This document shows positions 51,611 through 59,669 of a stretch of 64,000 nucleotides of DNA, piece by piece (the stretch's first letter is position 1; every line of letters begins with the position of its first letter). Location: contig JAFTRY010000025.1 in the NCBI GenBank assembly GCA_017462035.1, positions 1 to 64,000 of the forward strand, in the 5' to 3' direction. Position numbers and translations under genes: made by a program. The notes below the pieces were generated by a model. It was given only the letters and a program-made list of their open reading frames with translations. It was not told the DNA's origin and ran no database searches. The stretch comes from Clostridia bacterium. GTDB lineage: Bacteria > Bacillota > Clostridia > Oscillospirales > CAG-272.

Positions 51611-52999
51611 ATGCTGTTTTCCTCTCTCGAATTTCTATATCTGTTTCTTCCGGCGGCTCTGCTTGGCTATGTCCTCTGCCCCCGAAGGTGGAAAAACGGG
51701 CTGCTGCTTGCCGTCAGTCTTGTATTTTACGGCTTGGGTGGGTTGTCCTATCTGCCCCTGATGCTTCTTACCATTGCCGCCAATTACACCTTTGGTTTAT
51801 GGCTGGCGGCGGTTCGCCGAAAAGGGGGCTCCCCACGTATTCCGTTAGTGGCGGCGGTGGGAAGCAATCTTGCTCTTCTGGCATTTTTTAAATACTACGA
51901 CCTCTTTGCCTCGGCGGTGGGTCTGTCTACCCTGTCCCTGCCTCTTCCCATAGGGATCTCCTTCTACACCTTCCAAGCCATGTCTTACGTCATAGACGTA
52001 TATCGAGAGGATGCGCACGCACAGAAGAATTTCGTGACCTTCGGTACCTATGTGACGCTGTTCCCCCAGCTTATCGCAGGACCCATCGTTCGCTATGGCG
52101 AGGTGGAACAGGAGCTAAAGGAAAGACGGATCACCCGGGAACAGGTAACGGCGGGGATCTCTGCCTTTTGCGTAGGACTTTCTAAAAAGGTCCTGCTCGC
52201 CAATCCGGCGGGAGAACTGGCTGAATCGATCTTAGAGGGACTCGGAGGAAATACCGCTCTCCGTGCTTGGCTTTGGCTGATCCTCTACGCCTTTCAGATC
52301 TATTACGACTTTTCGGGTTATTCGGATATGGCAGTGGGATTGGGGCGCCTGTTTGGCTTTGAATTTCCTCAAAATTTTCGGTATCCGTACGTTTCCAAGA
52401 GCATCACGGAGTTTTGGCGACGCTGGCATATTACCCTGTCTACCTGGTTTCGGGAATACGTGTATATTCCGCTGGGCGGAAATCGAAGAGGAAGATGGCG
52501 CACCTACCGCAATCTGCTCATCACCTGGGCACTAACCGGGCTTTGGCACGGTGCCGCTTGGAATTTTCTTGGCTGGGGATTGTATTTCTTTCTGCTCCTT
52601 GCCATGGAAAAAGCCTTTCTCGGGAAGATTCTTAGCCGCCTTCCCCCGTTTTTATGTCACCTGTACGCTCTGCTTGGGATCCTCATCGGCTGGTGGATCT
52701 TTTCCGCGGACGGAGGCGGCAGTGAGCATTTGCGGCTTCTCGGTGCTCTCTTTGGCGTGGGAATCACGGGGGGATCGGATGGGTGGATCCGTTACGAGCT
52801 TCTCCGAAACGCCCCCATGCTTTTGCTAATGGCAGTGGGAGCGACTCCCCTTCCCGTTACCCTATGGCTCCGCCTGACACGGAGAAGACCAAACGTGGAG
52901 GGAGCATCAAGGCTCCTTCTCTGCCTCGGTTCCTTGATCCTATGCACGGCGTACCTGGTGGACTCGGGGTATAATCCCTTTCTTTATTTTCGTTTCTAA
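51611..52999 (+). CDS. MBOAT family O-acyltransferase (AlgI/DltB-like)
   Basis: 462 residues with about ten membrane helices. The family core FWRRWHITLSTWFREYVYIPLGGNR and the catalytic His in GLWHGAAWNF are present. AlgI/DltB-type enzymes move acyl groups across the membrane to an extracellular acceptor, normally with an SGNH-fold partner (AlgJ/AlgX/DltD). No such partner follows; the next gene is a cation transporter. The polymer that is acylated is unknown. Confidence 0.9.
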   Translation: MLFSSLEFLYLFLPAALLGYVLCPRRWKNGLLLAVSLVFYGLGGLSYLPLMLLTIAANYTFGLWLAAVRRKGGSPRIPLVAAVGSNLALLAFFKYYDLFASAVGLSTLSLPLPIGISFYTFQAMSYVIDVYREDAHAQKNFVTFGTYVTLFPQLIAGPIVRYGEVEQELKERRITREQVTAGISAFCVGLSKKVLLANPAGELAESILEGLGGNTALRAWLWLILYAFQIYYDFSGYSDMAVGLGRLFGFEFPQNFRYPYVSKSITEFWRRWHITLSTWFREYVYIPLGGNRRGRWRTYRNLLITWALTGLWHGAAWNFLGWGLYFFLLLAMEKAFLGKILSRLPPFLCHLYALLGILIGWWIFSADGGGSEHLRLLGALFGVGITGGSDGWIRYELLRNAPMLLLMAVGATPLPVTLWLRLTRRRPNVEGASRLLLCLGSLILCTAYLVDSGYNPFLYFRF

Positions 53000-53033
53000 T
53001 TAATTTTTCTTTCTGACTTTGAATGGAGGCTCT

Positions 53034-54194
53034 ATGACCACGCTTTTTTGTAAGCTTTTCGTAAAAAATTGGCAAGACACAAAAAATCCTGCCGTTCGCC
53101 GTGCCTGCGGTACCATGGCAAGCCTTGTGGGAATCGTTGCCAATCTGCTCCTCTCGCTCGTAAAATTGATTGCGGGAGCCATCTCGGGTTCCATTTCCAT
53201 TACGGCTGACGCGGTCAATAATCTGTCTGATGCCGGCTCGCAGGTAATCTCCTTAATCAGCTTTAAGATCTCGGCAAAGCCGGCGGATCGGGACCACCCC
53301 TTTGGACACGCCAGAATCGAATATGTCTCCTCCATGATCGTGTCCTTTCTGATTCTTACCGTGGGGGTGGAACTTCTAAAGGAATCGATTTCCCAGGTGC
53401 TCAACCCTACCGAGGTCACCTTCTCCCTGCCTGTCTTTATTGTCCTGTTTCTTTCGGTAGTCGTTAAGCTATGGCTTTCCCTCTTCAATCGCAAGCTGGC
53501 GAAACGGATCGACTCGGGGGTGATGCGCGCTACCTCGGCAGATAGCCTTTCCGATGCCATCGCCACCGTAGCGGTTCTTCTTTCCGGGCTGATTAGCTAC
53601 TTTACCGACATCCGCACCGACGGCTACATGGGTATCGTGGTGGCGGTGGTGATCTTGATCGCCGGGGTTCGGGTTCTGAACGATACCAAGAACTCCATTC
53701 TGGGGCGGGCACCCGACCCGGAAACGGTACAGGGAATTCTGACTCTGGCAAAGGAGTACCCAGAAATTCTTGGGGTCCACGATATGGTGGTGCATAGCTA
53801 CGGTCCGGGTAACGTGGTCGCCTCCTTCCACGCGGAGGTGGACGGATCGGCAAACGTGTTTGATACCCACGACGTGATCGATCTTCTGGAAAAAAGACTG
53901 TGGAACTGCCTGGGGATTCGCGCCACAGTGCATATGGATCCCATCGTCACCGACGACGAACGGGTCAACGCCCTGCGCAAACAGATTTCGGAAACGGTGG
54001 TCTCGGTAGATAACCGTCTGAGTATTCACGATTTTCGATTTGTAGAGGGCAGAACACACTCCAATCTGATTTTTGACGTATCCGCTCCCTTCGAGCTAAA
54101 GCTTTCCGATCAAGAGCTGAAGCGACAGATCAGTGACCGAATCTCCCAACTGAATTCTAATTACTTCGCCGTCATTACCGTGGATCGACAATAA
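53034..54194 (+). CDS. cation diffusion facilitator transporter, probable Mn-type
   Basis: 386 residues with six membrane helices and a C-terminal cytoplasmic domain. The transport site reads Asn62-x3-Asp66 in helix 2 (DAVNNLSDAG) and Asp170-x3-Asp174 in helix 5 (SADSLSDA). Zinc CDFs use His in these positions; the N-D-D-D pattern is the one described for manganese exporters such as pneumococcal MntE. The start at 53034 has TGGAGG upstream. It is the last gene of the presumed comM operon. Confidence 0.88.
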   Translation: MTTLFCKLFVKNWQDTKNPAVRRACGTMASLVGIVANLLLSLVKLIAGAISGSISITADAVNNLSDAGSQVISLISFKISAKPADRDHPFGHARIEYVSSMIVSFLILTVGVELLKESISQVLNPTEVTFSLPVFIVLFLSVVVKLWLSLFNRKLAKRIDSGVMRATSADSLSDAIATVAVLLSGLISYFTDIRTDGYMGIVVAVVILIAGVRVLNDTKNSILGRAPDPETVQGILTLAKEYPEILGVHDMVVHSYGPGNVVASFHAEVDGSANVFDTHDVIDLLEKRLWNCLGIRATVHMDPIVTDDERVNALRKQISETVVSVDNRLSIHDFRFVEGRTHSNLIFDVSAPFELKLSDQELKRQISDRISQLNSNYFAVITVDRQ

Positions 54195-54221
54195 ACCGTC
54201 TTCCGCCATGCTTCGTGAGCC

Positions 54222-54239
54222 AATGCCGTTTGCGGCATT
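54222..54239 (+). terminator. hairpin after the CDF gene
   Basis: AATGCCG/CGGCATT with a TTTG loop, followed by a short T stretch; probable end of the comM operon. Confidence 0.6.
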
Positions 54240-54324
54240 TCTCCCATTGGGAGGGCTAAAAGAAAGTTCGTCGGAATCCACGGCAATCCCGCCAACCCGG
54301 TACGACGCCCCTTGAAAACAAACG

Positions 54325-54700
54325 GTTACCGAAAGATCCCCTCCGTCGAAGGACAAGGAAATCCCCCACACACCAACCACCCGAAAGTGTTCGTATGAAC
54401 CTTCGGGTGGGACTTGCCCCATAGCAAAGCCTCCCCGACGCATGGAGCGGCGGGGACGCAGGGGGGATTTTCAAGGGGGAACGCCTTGAAAACGCTTTCT
54501 TCGCCATTCTTTGTCGTTCAACAAAGAATGGCATACATCTATACCGAAGTAACTTTACCGTTGAGCCAAGAATAGCATAAATCTACACCAAAGTAACTTT
54601 ATCATTGAGTAAACCATAGCATAAACTACACCAAAGTAAATGTTCCTTCCGGCAAAGAATACCATATATCCCCAAAAGATCCGCCTATAAAACGGTAGGT
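54325..54700. repeat. multi-hairpin interspersed repeat, copy 2
   Basis: Matches copy 1 (44953-45230) element by element in the same orientation: hairpin near 54376-54410, CCATAGCAAAGCC segment, CCCCG hairpin, TTTTCAAGG/CCTTGAAAA hairpin and the hairpin at 54504-54531. That last hairpin is the exact reverse complement of its counterpart at 45123-45150 (loop CGTTCA instead of TGAACG). Degenerate ~44-nt tandem units follow (about four, starting near 54521, 54568, 54610 and 54655). No gene is supported between 54195 and 54769. Confidence 0.85.
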
Positions 54701-54710
54701 TCCCGAATCC

Positions 54711-54755
54711 AAAAAGCCACCCGAAGATTCCGAAAATCTTCGGGTGGCTTTTTGA
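54711..54755. terminator. bidirectional terminator
   Basis: AAAAAGCCACCCGAAGATT pairs with AATCTTCGGGTGGCTTTTT. It stands 17 nt downstream of the spoVAE stop codon and uses the recurrent CCACCCGAAG stem. Confidence 0.92.
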
Positions 54756-54769
54756 CAGCCTTCGCCTGT

Positions 54770-55135
54770 TTATTTCAACCGTCCGCGGGAAATAAGGGAT
54801 GCCAGGAAGCCGAACAGCAAAGCGGCGGTAATGCCTCCCGAGGCAGCGGTAAGCCCTCCCGTGAGAACACCCAAAAGTCCCTTTTCATCCACAGCCTTTC
54901 GAATTCCCGTGGCAATCAGATTTCCAAATCCGGTCAGGGGAGTAGTAGCACCCGCCCCGGCAAATTCCACTAAGTCGGGATACCATCCGAAGGCTCCTAA
55001 AATCACACCCGCCACAACATAACCAACTAAAATCCGGGCAGGGGTAAGCATTGTTTTGTCCAGTAAGATCTGGGCTACCACGCAAAAGAGCCCACCTATG
55101 ACAAACGCCCATACATAATCCATGATCCAATCCAT
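54770..55135 (-). CDS. spoVAE: stage V sporulation protein AE
   Basis: 121 residues with about four membrane helices and the family pattern LVGYVVAGVILGAFGWYPDLVEFAGAGATTPLTGFGNLI. SpoVA proteins form the channel that loads dipicolinic acid into the forespore and releases it on germination. I use the ATG at 55135, which overlaps the spoVAD stop (TGATG) and has GGAG upstream; a longer in-frame extension lies inside spoVAD. Confidence 0.92.
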   Translation of the reverse strand: MDWIMDYVWAFVIGGLFCVVAQILLDKTMLTPARILVGYVVAGVILGAFGWYPDLVEFAGAGATTPLTGFGNLIATGIRKAVDEKGLLGVLTGGLTAASGGITAALLFGFLASLISRGRLK

Positions 55136-56139
55136 CAGCGCATCATCTCCTTTTCTCGTTCCAATCGCAACAAGTGAGCAATTCCGGGAATTGCCAACCC
55201 CTGTTGGATACTGGACGGACTCATCATAGCACCTGTCCCCACAAATAAAATCTGCCGAAGCTCCCCACGCTCCAGCCGAGGAAGCAAATGAGATGCCAGA
55301 ACCACCGCGGAACATCCGCACCCCGAGCCTCCCGCATGCATATCCTGCCGCTCCCTATCGTAGATCATCATACCGCAATCGTTATACCGACTGCGAATAT
55401 CCAATCCTTCCGCCAGAAGAAGCTCGCAGAGGATGGAGCCCCCCTCAAAGCCAAGATCCCCAGTTACGATCAAATCAAATTCTTCGGGAGAAGTATCCGA
55501 CTGCCGGAAGTACCGGAGCAGAGTGTCCGCCGCCGCAGGTGCCATGGCGGCTCCCATATTGGAGGCATCGTTGATTCCCTTCTCCACTACGATTCCCGGC
55601 AGAGCCTCGGTGAGACGAACACGCCCATCCCGCCCTACCAGAAAGGCACCCGCCCCCGTTACTGTCCACTGGGCAGTGGGAGAGCGCTGGGCACCGTACT
55701 CAATAGGTGTACGGTACTGCCGCTCCGCCGCGCAGTAATGGGAGGAGGTAACCGCCGCGCAGGAGGAAACATATCCCGCTCCGCAGGTCATGGCGGCAAG
55801 CATTAGACTCTCTGCCGCCGTGGAGCAAGCACCGTACAATCCAAAATAGGGAATGTCAAAATCCAAAAGACCGTAGGAAGAACCCACGCACTGATTCAAA
55901 AGATCCCCCGCGAATAGTGCCTCCACCTCCCTCTCGGATACCGATGCCTTGGCAAGCGCGGTATTGAAGGCAAGCCTCTGCATCTCACTTTCCGCTTTTT
56001 CCCAGGTCTTCATTCCAAACTTGTCGGTGGAATCGTGTAGATCAAAGGTATCCCCCAAAGGTCCCTCGTATTCATATTTTCCTACCGCCGATGCCGCCGC
56101 AACGATTGCGGCGGATAACTTGATGATCCTGTTTGCCAT
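55135..56139 (-). CDS. spoVAD: stage V sporulation protein AD
   Basis: 334 residues with a thiolase-like fold: LFAGDLLNQCVGSSYGLLDFDIPYFGLYGACSTAAESLM and HAGGSGCGCSAVVLASHLLPRLERG are typical. SpoVAD binds dipicolinic acid in Bacillus. The start at 56139 follows GGAAGGGAAGAG; further in-frame ATGs upstream are less likely. spoVAC, which normally precedes spoVAD, is absent: the next gene upstream is an unrelated, divergent epimerase. Confidence 0.93.
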   Translation of the reverse strand: MANRIIKLSAAIVAAASAVGKYEYEGPLGDTFDLHDSTDKFGMKTWEKAESEMQRLAFNTALAKASVSEREVEALFAGDLLNQCVGSSYGLLDFDIPYFGLYGACSTAAESLMLAAMTCGAGYVSSCAAVTSSHYCAAERQYRTPIEYGAQRSPTAQWTVTGAGAFLVGRDGRVRLTEALPGIVVEKGINDASNMGAAMAPAAADTLLRYFRQSDTSPEEFDLIVTGDLGFEGGSILCELLLAEGLDIRSRYNDCGMMIYDRERQDMHAGGSGCGCSAVVLASHLLPRLERGELRQILFVGTGAMMSPSSIQQGLAIPGIAHLLRLEREKEMMR

Positions 56140-56216
56140 GTTTCTCTTCCCTTCCGTTCTCTTCATTTCATCGTTTTCCGTCCCTCCTATTATTTGCAAA
56201 AACTTCCCGGATATAC

Positions 56217-56246
56217 TTGCATTTTTTTTGATGGGTATGTTATAAT
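56217..56246 (+). promoter_or_regulatory. promoter of the aldose epimerase gene
   Basis: TTGCAT (56217-56222), 18-nt spacer and TATAAT (56241-56246) with an extended TG element, 30 nt before the start codon. Confidence 0.75.
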
Positions 56247-56275
56247 ATAGATAAGATACACTTTGAGGAGGGGCT

Positions 56276-57154
56276 ATGGCACTTTATACCGTTCAAAACG
56301 AATTTCTTACTGTTACCGTCTCTGACCGTGGTGCGGAAATCCAGTCGATTCAGGACGCTACAGGATGCGAATACATCTGGCAGGCTCAGGCTCCCGGTCT
56401 GTGGGAGGATCACGCCCTGATCCTGTTCCCCATTTGCGGACGTCTCTGGGACGGGTACTGTACTCACGGAGAAGGGAAATATTTCATGGAATGCCACGGC
56501 TTTGCCCAGTTTATGACCTTCTCGGCAGAGAAGCGTTCGGAAAACGAGCTCTGTATGATCCTCCGCGGCACGGAGGAGACTCGCCGCATGTACCCCTTTG
56601 ACTTTGAACTGATAATCAACTACCGTCTGGATAAAAATCAGCTTAGCTGTACAGCGTCGGTAAAAAATACGGGAGAAGAAACCATGCCCTTTGCCTTTGG
56701 ACTTCATCCCGGCTTCAATCTGCCTCTGGACGACACTGATTTCTCGGACTGGTATTTGGAATTTTCTGAGGCATGCCAGCCCGAGGAGATTCTGGTCACC
56801 GAGGAAGGCTTCCTCACGGGAGAGACCGTAGTCCGTCCACTGGAACAGGATCGAATCCTGCCCCTTTCTCACAAGCTCTTCGACATTAACTCCCCTCTAT
56901 TTCGGCAGATTAGCCGAGAGGTGAGCATGAGGTCGCATAAAAGTGCACGCTCGGTGACGCTGACCTTCCCCGACTTCCCGTATTTGGGGATTTGGCATGA
57001 TGAACGAACCGAGGCACCTTACCTTTGCATTGAGCCCTGGTACGGTATGCCCTCCCAAGACGGACAGGTGGATTCCCTGGAAACAAAGTCGGATATGATC
57101 GCCCTCGCGCCAGGTGAAGAAAAGCACTTTTTATGTGTTTATACCGTGCGGTAA
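56276..57154 (+). CDS. aldose 1-epimerase family protein
   Basis: 292 residues of the galactose mutarotase-like beta-sandwich. [28 protein letters not shown] and [14 protein letters not shown] supply the paired His residues, and [15 protein letters not shown] near the end carries the catalytic-type Glu. It belongs to the LacX-like/YeaD-like branch rather than classical GalM. GAGGAGG precedes the ATG. The phosphorylase gene follows at 45 nt, probably in one transcript. Confidence 0.88.
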   Translation: MALYTVQNEFLTVTVSDRGAEIQSIQDATGCEYIWQAQAPGLWEDHALILFPICGRLWDGYCTHGEGKYFMECHGFAQFMTFSAEKRSENELCMILRGTEETRRMYPFDFELIINYRLDKNQLSCTASVKNTGEETMPFAFGLHPGFNLPLDDTDFSDWYLEFSEACQPEEILVTEEGFLTGETVVRPLEQDRILPLSHKLFDINSPLFRQISREVSMRSHKSARSVTLTFPDFPYLGIWHDERTEAPYLCIEPWYGMPSQDGQVDSLETKSDMIALAPGEEKHFLCVYTVR

Positions 57155-57198
57155 CCCCAAAACAGTCATGTTCCAATTCTGAAAACGAGGTATATAAT

Positions 57199-57975
57199 AT
57201 GCTGCGCACCGATGAAAAACAATATCACATCGCCCTTCGCCCCGGAGAGGTAGGCGAATATTGTCTGTTACCAGGTGATCCGGGGCGTTGTGAGAAGATC
57301 GCCGCCTATCTGGACCGACCCTGCCATCTGTCCTCCAATCGGGAGTACAATATCTGGTGCGGTGAGTTGCTGGGTGAAAAGGTGACCGTCTGCTCCACCG
57401 GGATCGGCGGTCCCTCCACTGCCATTGCCGTGGAGGAATTGGCTGCTTGCGGTGCCCATACCTTTATCCGTATCGGTACCTGTGGCGGGATTCATCTATC
57501 GGTAAAGCCTGGGGACGTGGTGATTGCCTCGGGTGCCGTTCGCCAAGACGGTACCTCCCGGGAATACGCTCCTCTCGAATTTCCAGCCGTGGCGGATACC
57601 CCTCTTCTGTTCGATCTGTACAACGCCGCCCAGGAGCTCAAGCTCCCCTTCCATACGGGGGTGGTACAGAGCAAGGACTCCTTCTACGGTCAGCATTCCC
57701 CTCAGCGTATGGCGACCGCCGAAGAACTCCTTTCAAAATGGGAAGCCTGGAAGCGCCTTGGAGTGTTGGCAAGCGAGATGGAGGCATCCACTCTGTTTAC
57801 CGTAGGTGCCGTTCTCGGCGTGTCCTGCGGTGCCGTTTTTCTCTCGGTTTGGAACCAAGAACGCTTTTTGGCAGGGCTTGACACCGATCAGGCGGAGAAA
57901 CACGATACCGAGCCGGCGATCCGCGTGGCAATCGAGGCACTCAAACGGCAGATCCGTCAAAAACGGAAACTCTGA
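57199..57975 (+). CDS. udp: nucleoside phosphorylase (uridine phosphorylase-like)
   Basis: 258 residues of the NP-I family. [16 protein letters not shown] and RIGTCGGI form the phosphate-binding part; [12 protein letters not shown] is the nucleoside-binding motif. The set is closest to uridine phosphorylase by pattern. I use the ATG at 57199; a longer frame from 57133 would overlap the epimerase gene and lacks an RBS. The GAGG upstream of 57199 is weak. Purine or methylthioadenosine substrates are not excluded. Confidence 0.85.
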   Translation: MLRTDEKQYHIALRPGEVGEYCLLPGDPGRCEKIAAYLDRPCHLSSNREYNIWCGELLGEKVTVCSTGIGGPSTAIAVEELAACGAHTFIRIGTCGGIHLSVKPGDVVIASGAVRQDGTSREYAPLEFPAVADTPLLFDLYNAAQELKLPFHTGVVQSKDSFYGQHSPQRMATAEELLSKWEAWKRLGVLASEMEASTLFTVGAVLGVSCGAVFLSVWNQERFLAGLDTDQAEKHDTEPAIRVAIEALKRQIRQKRKL

Positions 57976-58024
57976 GTGCTGTCGAATCCCTACGAAAATA
58001 ATTTAAAAAACTTTCGCCCGGCTC

Positions 58025-58053
58025 TTGACACTCCGTATTTTTTTTGGTATAAT
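58025..58053 (+). promoter_or_regulatory. promoter of the SH3 lipoprotein gene
   Basis: TTGACA (58025-58030), 17-nt spacer, TATAAT (58048-58053). The leader is about 115 nt. TGTCGAA heptamers (0A-box core) lie on both sides, at 57980-57986 and 58129-58135. Confidence 0.85.
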
Positions 58054-58174
58054 GAATTTATTGTGAGGGAATATGCGTTAAAGGTCGGGATCCTACCCGA
58101 AGCGCACCCTTGAATCTGCTTGTGAAACTGTCGAAATAAAAAATATAGAAGTATAAAAATGAAGGAGAATGATC

Positions 58175-58969
58175 ATGAAAAAACCACTGGCACTCTTACT
58201 CGCGCTGTTAATGACCACTACCGTCGCTTTGGCTGCTTGTTCCAAGGAAAAGGACACGGACAGTAACTTGGACGACGATTTTGACAATGAATATAATAAC
58301 GTCCAAACCACCGATGTCGAATCTGAGAACGAGAGCGAGTCGGGAACGGAAACAGATACCAAGAAGCCCGTATCCTCCGATTGGGTTGACAAGAACGACG
58401 TGGTTTATGCCGGTGTAGACCGTCTCAATCTCCGTACCTCTGCCAGCAGCTCGAACAACAACAATATCGCGAAGACGGTTGATAGCGGAACGAAACTCAA
58501 TCGCGCTTCTTCCAACGGCACTTGGAGCAAGGTAACCTTGGAAGGCAGTACACAGGTGTATTACGTATCCAACGCTTGGCTCTCCTCCAATGCGGCTGAT
58601 TTCTCATATACCGCTTGTACTCCGGTTGCTTTGACCATCAACGATACCACCAACAATATTATCTTCTTCGAGTCCCCCTTTGAGAGCGACGATAGCAATC
58701 TCTATTTCGAGAACGCTGTTTGCGCAAGCGGCTTCAAGAAGGAAAACGTAAAGGGTGAGTACACCTTGAAGAAGGTTGGAACCAGCGCCAGCGGCTCTTG
58801 GATCAAGGTAGAGTTTGTGGGGACCATTGAGATCAACGCAAACAACAAAAAGACCTTTACCTCCGATAATCCCGGTGAGCTTTACGTAAAAACGCGCGCC
58901 ATCGAAAGAGGAGACATCTCGGATCCTACATATTCGAGCGGAAGTTCCTCTGGCGGCGGACGCGGATAA
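58175..58969 (+). CDS. lipoprotein with bacterial SH3 domain
   Basis: 264 residues. The signal peptide ends in a lipobox VALAACS, so the mature protein is anchored outside the membrane. An acidic, Ser/Thr/Glu-rich linker (about 27-70) precedes an SH3_3-type domain (VYAGVDRLNLRTSASSSNNNNIAKTVDSGTKL...WSKVTLEG). The rest (about 140-264) is a beta-rich domain that is not recognised and ends in a Gly/Ser tail. The start at 58175 is 7 nt after AAGGAG. Binding to the cell wall is the usual role of such domains. Confidence 0.82.
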   Translation: MKKPLALLLALLMTTTVALAACSKEKDTDSNLDDDFDNEYNNVQTTDVESENESESGTETDTKKPVSSDWVDKNDVVYAGVDRLNLRTSASSSNNNNIAKTVDSGTKLNRASSNGTWSKVTLEGSTQVYYVSNAWLSSNAADFSYTACTPVALTINDTTNNIIFFESPFESDDSNLYFENAVCASGFKKENVKGEYTLKKVGTSASGSWIKVEFVGTIEINANNKKTFTSDNPGELYVKTRAIERGDISDPTYSSGSSSGGGRG

Positions 58970-59001
58970 TAGGAAACGCTATATAAACTATACAATATAG
59001 T

Positions 59002-59066
59002 AAAAAAAGGTGCGGAATAGGCGTATTCTCTGTGTAGAATAGCACGCTTATTTCGCACCTTTTTTG
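59002..59066. terminator. bidirectional terminator
   Basis: AAAAAAAGGTGCG pairs with CGCACCTTTTTT around an inner GGCGT...GCACGC structure, with a T-run after and an A-run before. Confidence 0.9.
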
Positions 59067-59120
59067 CTCAAAAAGCAAGAGAGATGGTAAAGAAACAAGG
59101 AAACATTCGTCCCAAAAGCA

Positions 59121-59154
59121 AAAACCCCGCGGATCCTTAGACCCAGCGGGGTTA
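59121..59154 (-). terminator. terminator of the AbrB-like gene
   Basis: AACCCCGC and GCGGGGTT pair (59123-59130 with 59146-59153), followed on the minus strand by a T-run; it lies just after the stop codon at 59179. Confidence 0.85.
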
Positions 59155-59178
59155 CGGTCATTGCCGTTCGCTGATAAC

Positions 59179-59424
59179 TCAGAACTGTTCCTTCATTTTT
59201 GCCAAGCAGGAAGCACACACACGCTTGCCATTGAAGTAAACGATGTTGTCGACCTGATTGCAAAAAATGCATGCGGGGTGGTACTTTTGCAGGATAATGC
59301 GATCCTCATCAATAAAAATTTCCAGGGCATCCTTTTGCTGAATGTCCAATGTTTTGCGGATCTCTATGGGCAAAACAATTCTTCCCAGTTCGTCTACCTT
59401 ACGAACCATACCGGTTGACTTCAT
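59179..59424 (-). CDS. abrB: AbrB/SpoVT family transcription factor with Cys4 tail
   Basis: 81 residues. The N-terminal swapped-hairpin DNA-binding domain (MVRKVDELGRIVLPIEIRKTLDIQQKDALEIF) is very close to AbrB. The C-terminal part holds Cys52-x2-Cys55 and Cys70-x2-Cys73, a possible zinc site that the Bacillus AbrB lacks but many clostridial homologues have. AbrB-type proteins repress post-exponential genes. A TGTCGAA Spo0A-box core lies just downstream of the promoter, as in Bacillus abrB, where Spo0A~P represses. Confidence 0.9.
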   Translation of the reverse strand: MKSTGMVRKVDELGRIVLPIEIRKTLDIQQKDALEIFIDEDRIILQKYHPACIFCNQVDNIVYFNGKRVCASCLAKMKEQF

Positions 59425-59480
59425 GCGATTCTCCTTTTCCTCTTTTGCGCTCGTGCATTTTGTTGGTTTTGTTCGTCTTC

Positions 59481-59525
59481 TGTCGAACTCTCAATTATTA
59501 TAGTACATTTATCTAAAATTGTCAA
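59481..59525 (-). promoter_or_regulatory. abrB-type promoter with Spo0A-box-like site
   Basis: Minus-strand TTGACA (59525-59520), 17-nt spacer, TATAAT (59502-59497). Right after the expected transcription start the leader reads GTTCGACAGAAGACGAAC, which holds TTCGACA (reverse of TGTCGAA, 59481-59487) inside an inverted repeat GTTCG/CGAAC. Confidence 0.75.
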
Positions 59526-59669
59526 GCATATTTTTAAAAATTTGTTGATAAAATGACACAGTGCCGAATTTTTCCAAAAAGCGTTTACTTTGTCTGTCTT
59601 CTGGATATACTATTCTCAGCACCCAGAGATTGGACTCGCACGAATAATTGCGAGTCGGAAAGGAAGTTT

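Noticed and set aside
58060-58170. Structured RNA in the leader of the SH3 lipoprotein
   Set aside because: Only a weak CGGG/CCCG pairing is seen; it does not form a convincing larger fold by eye.
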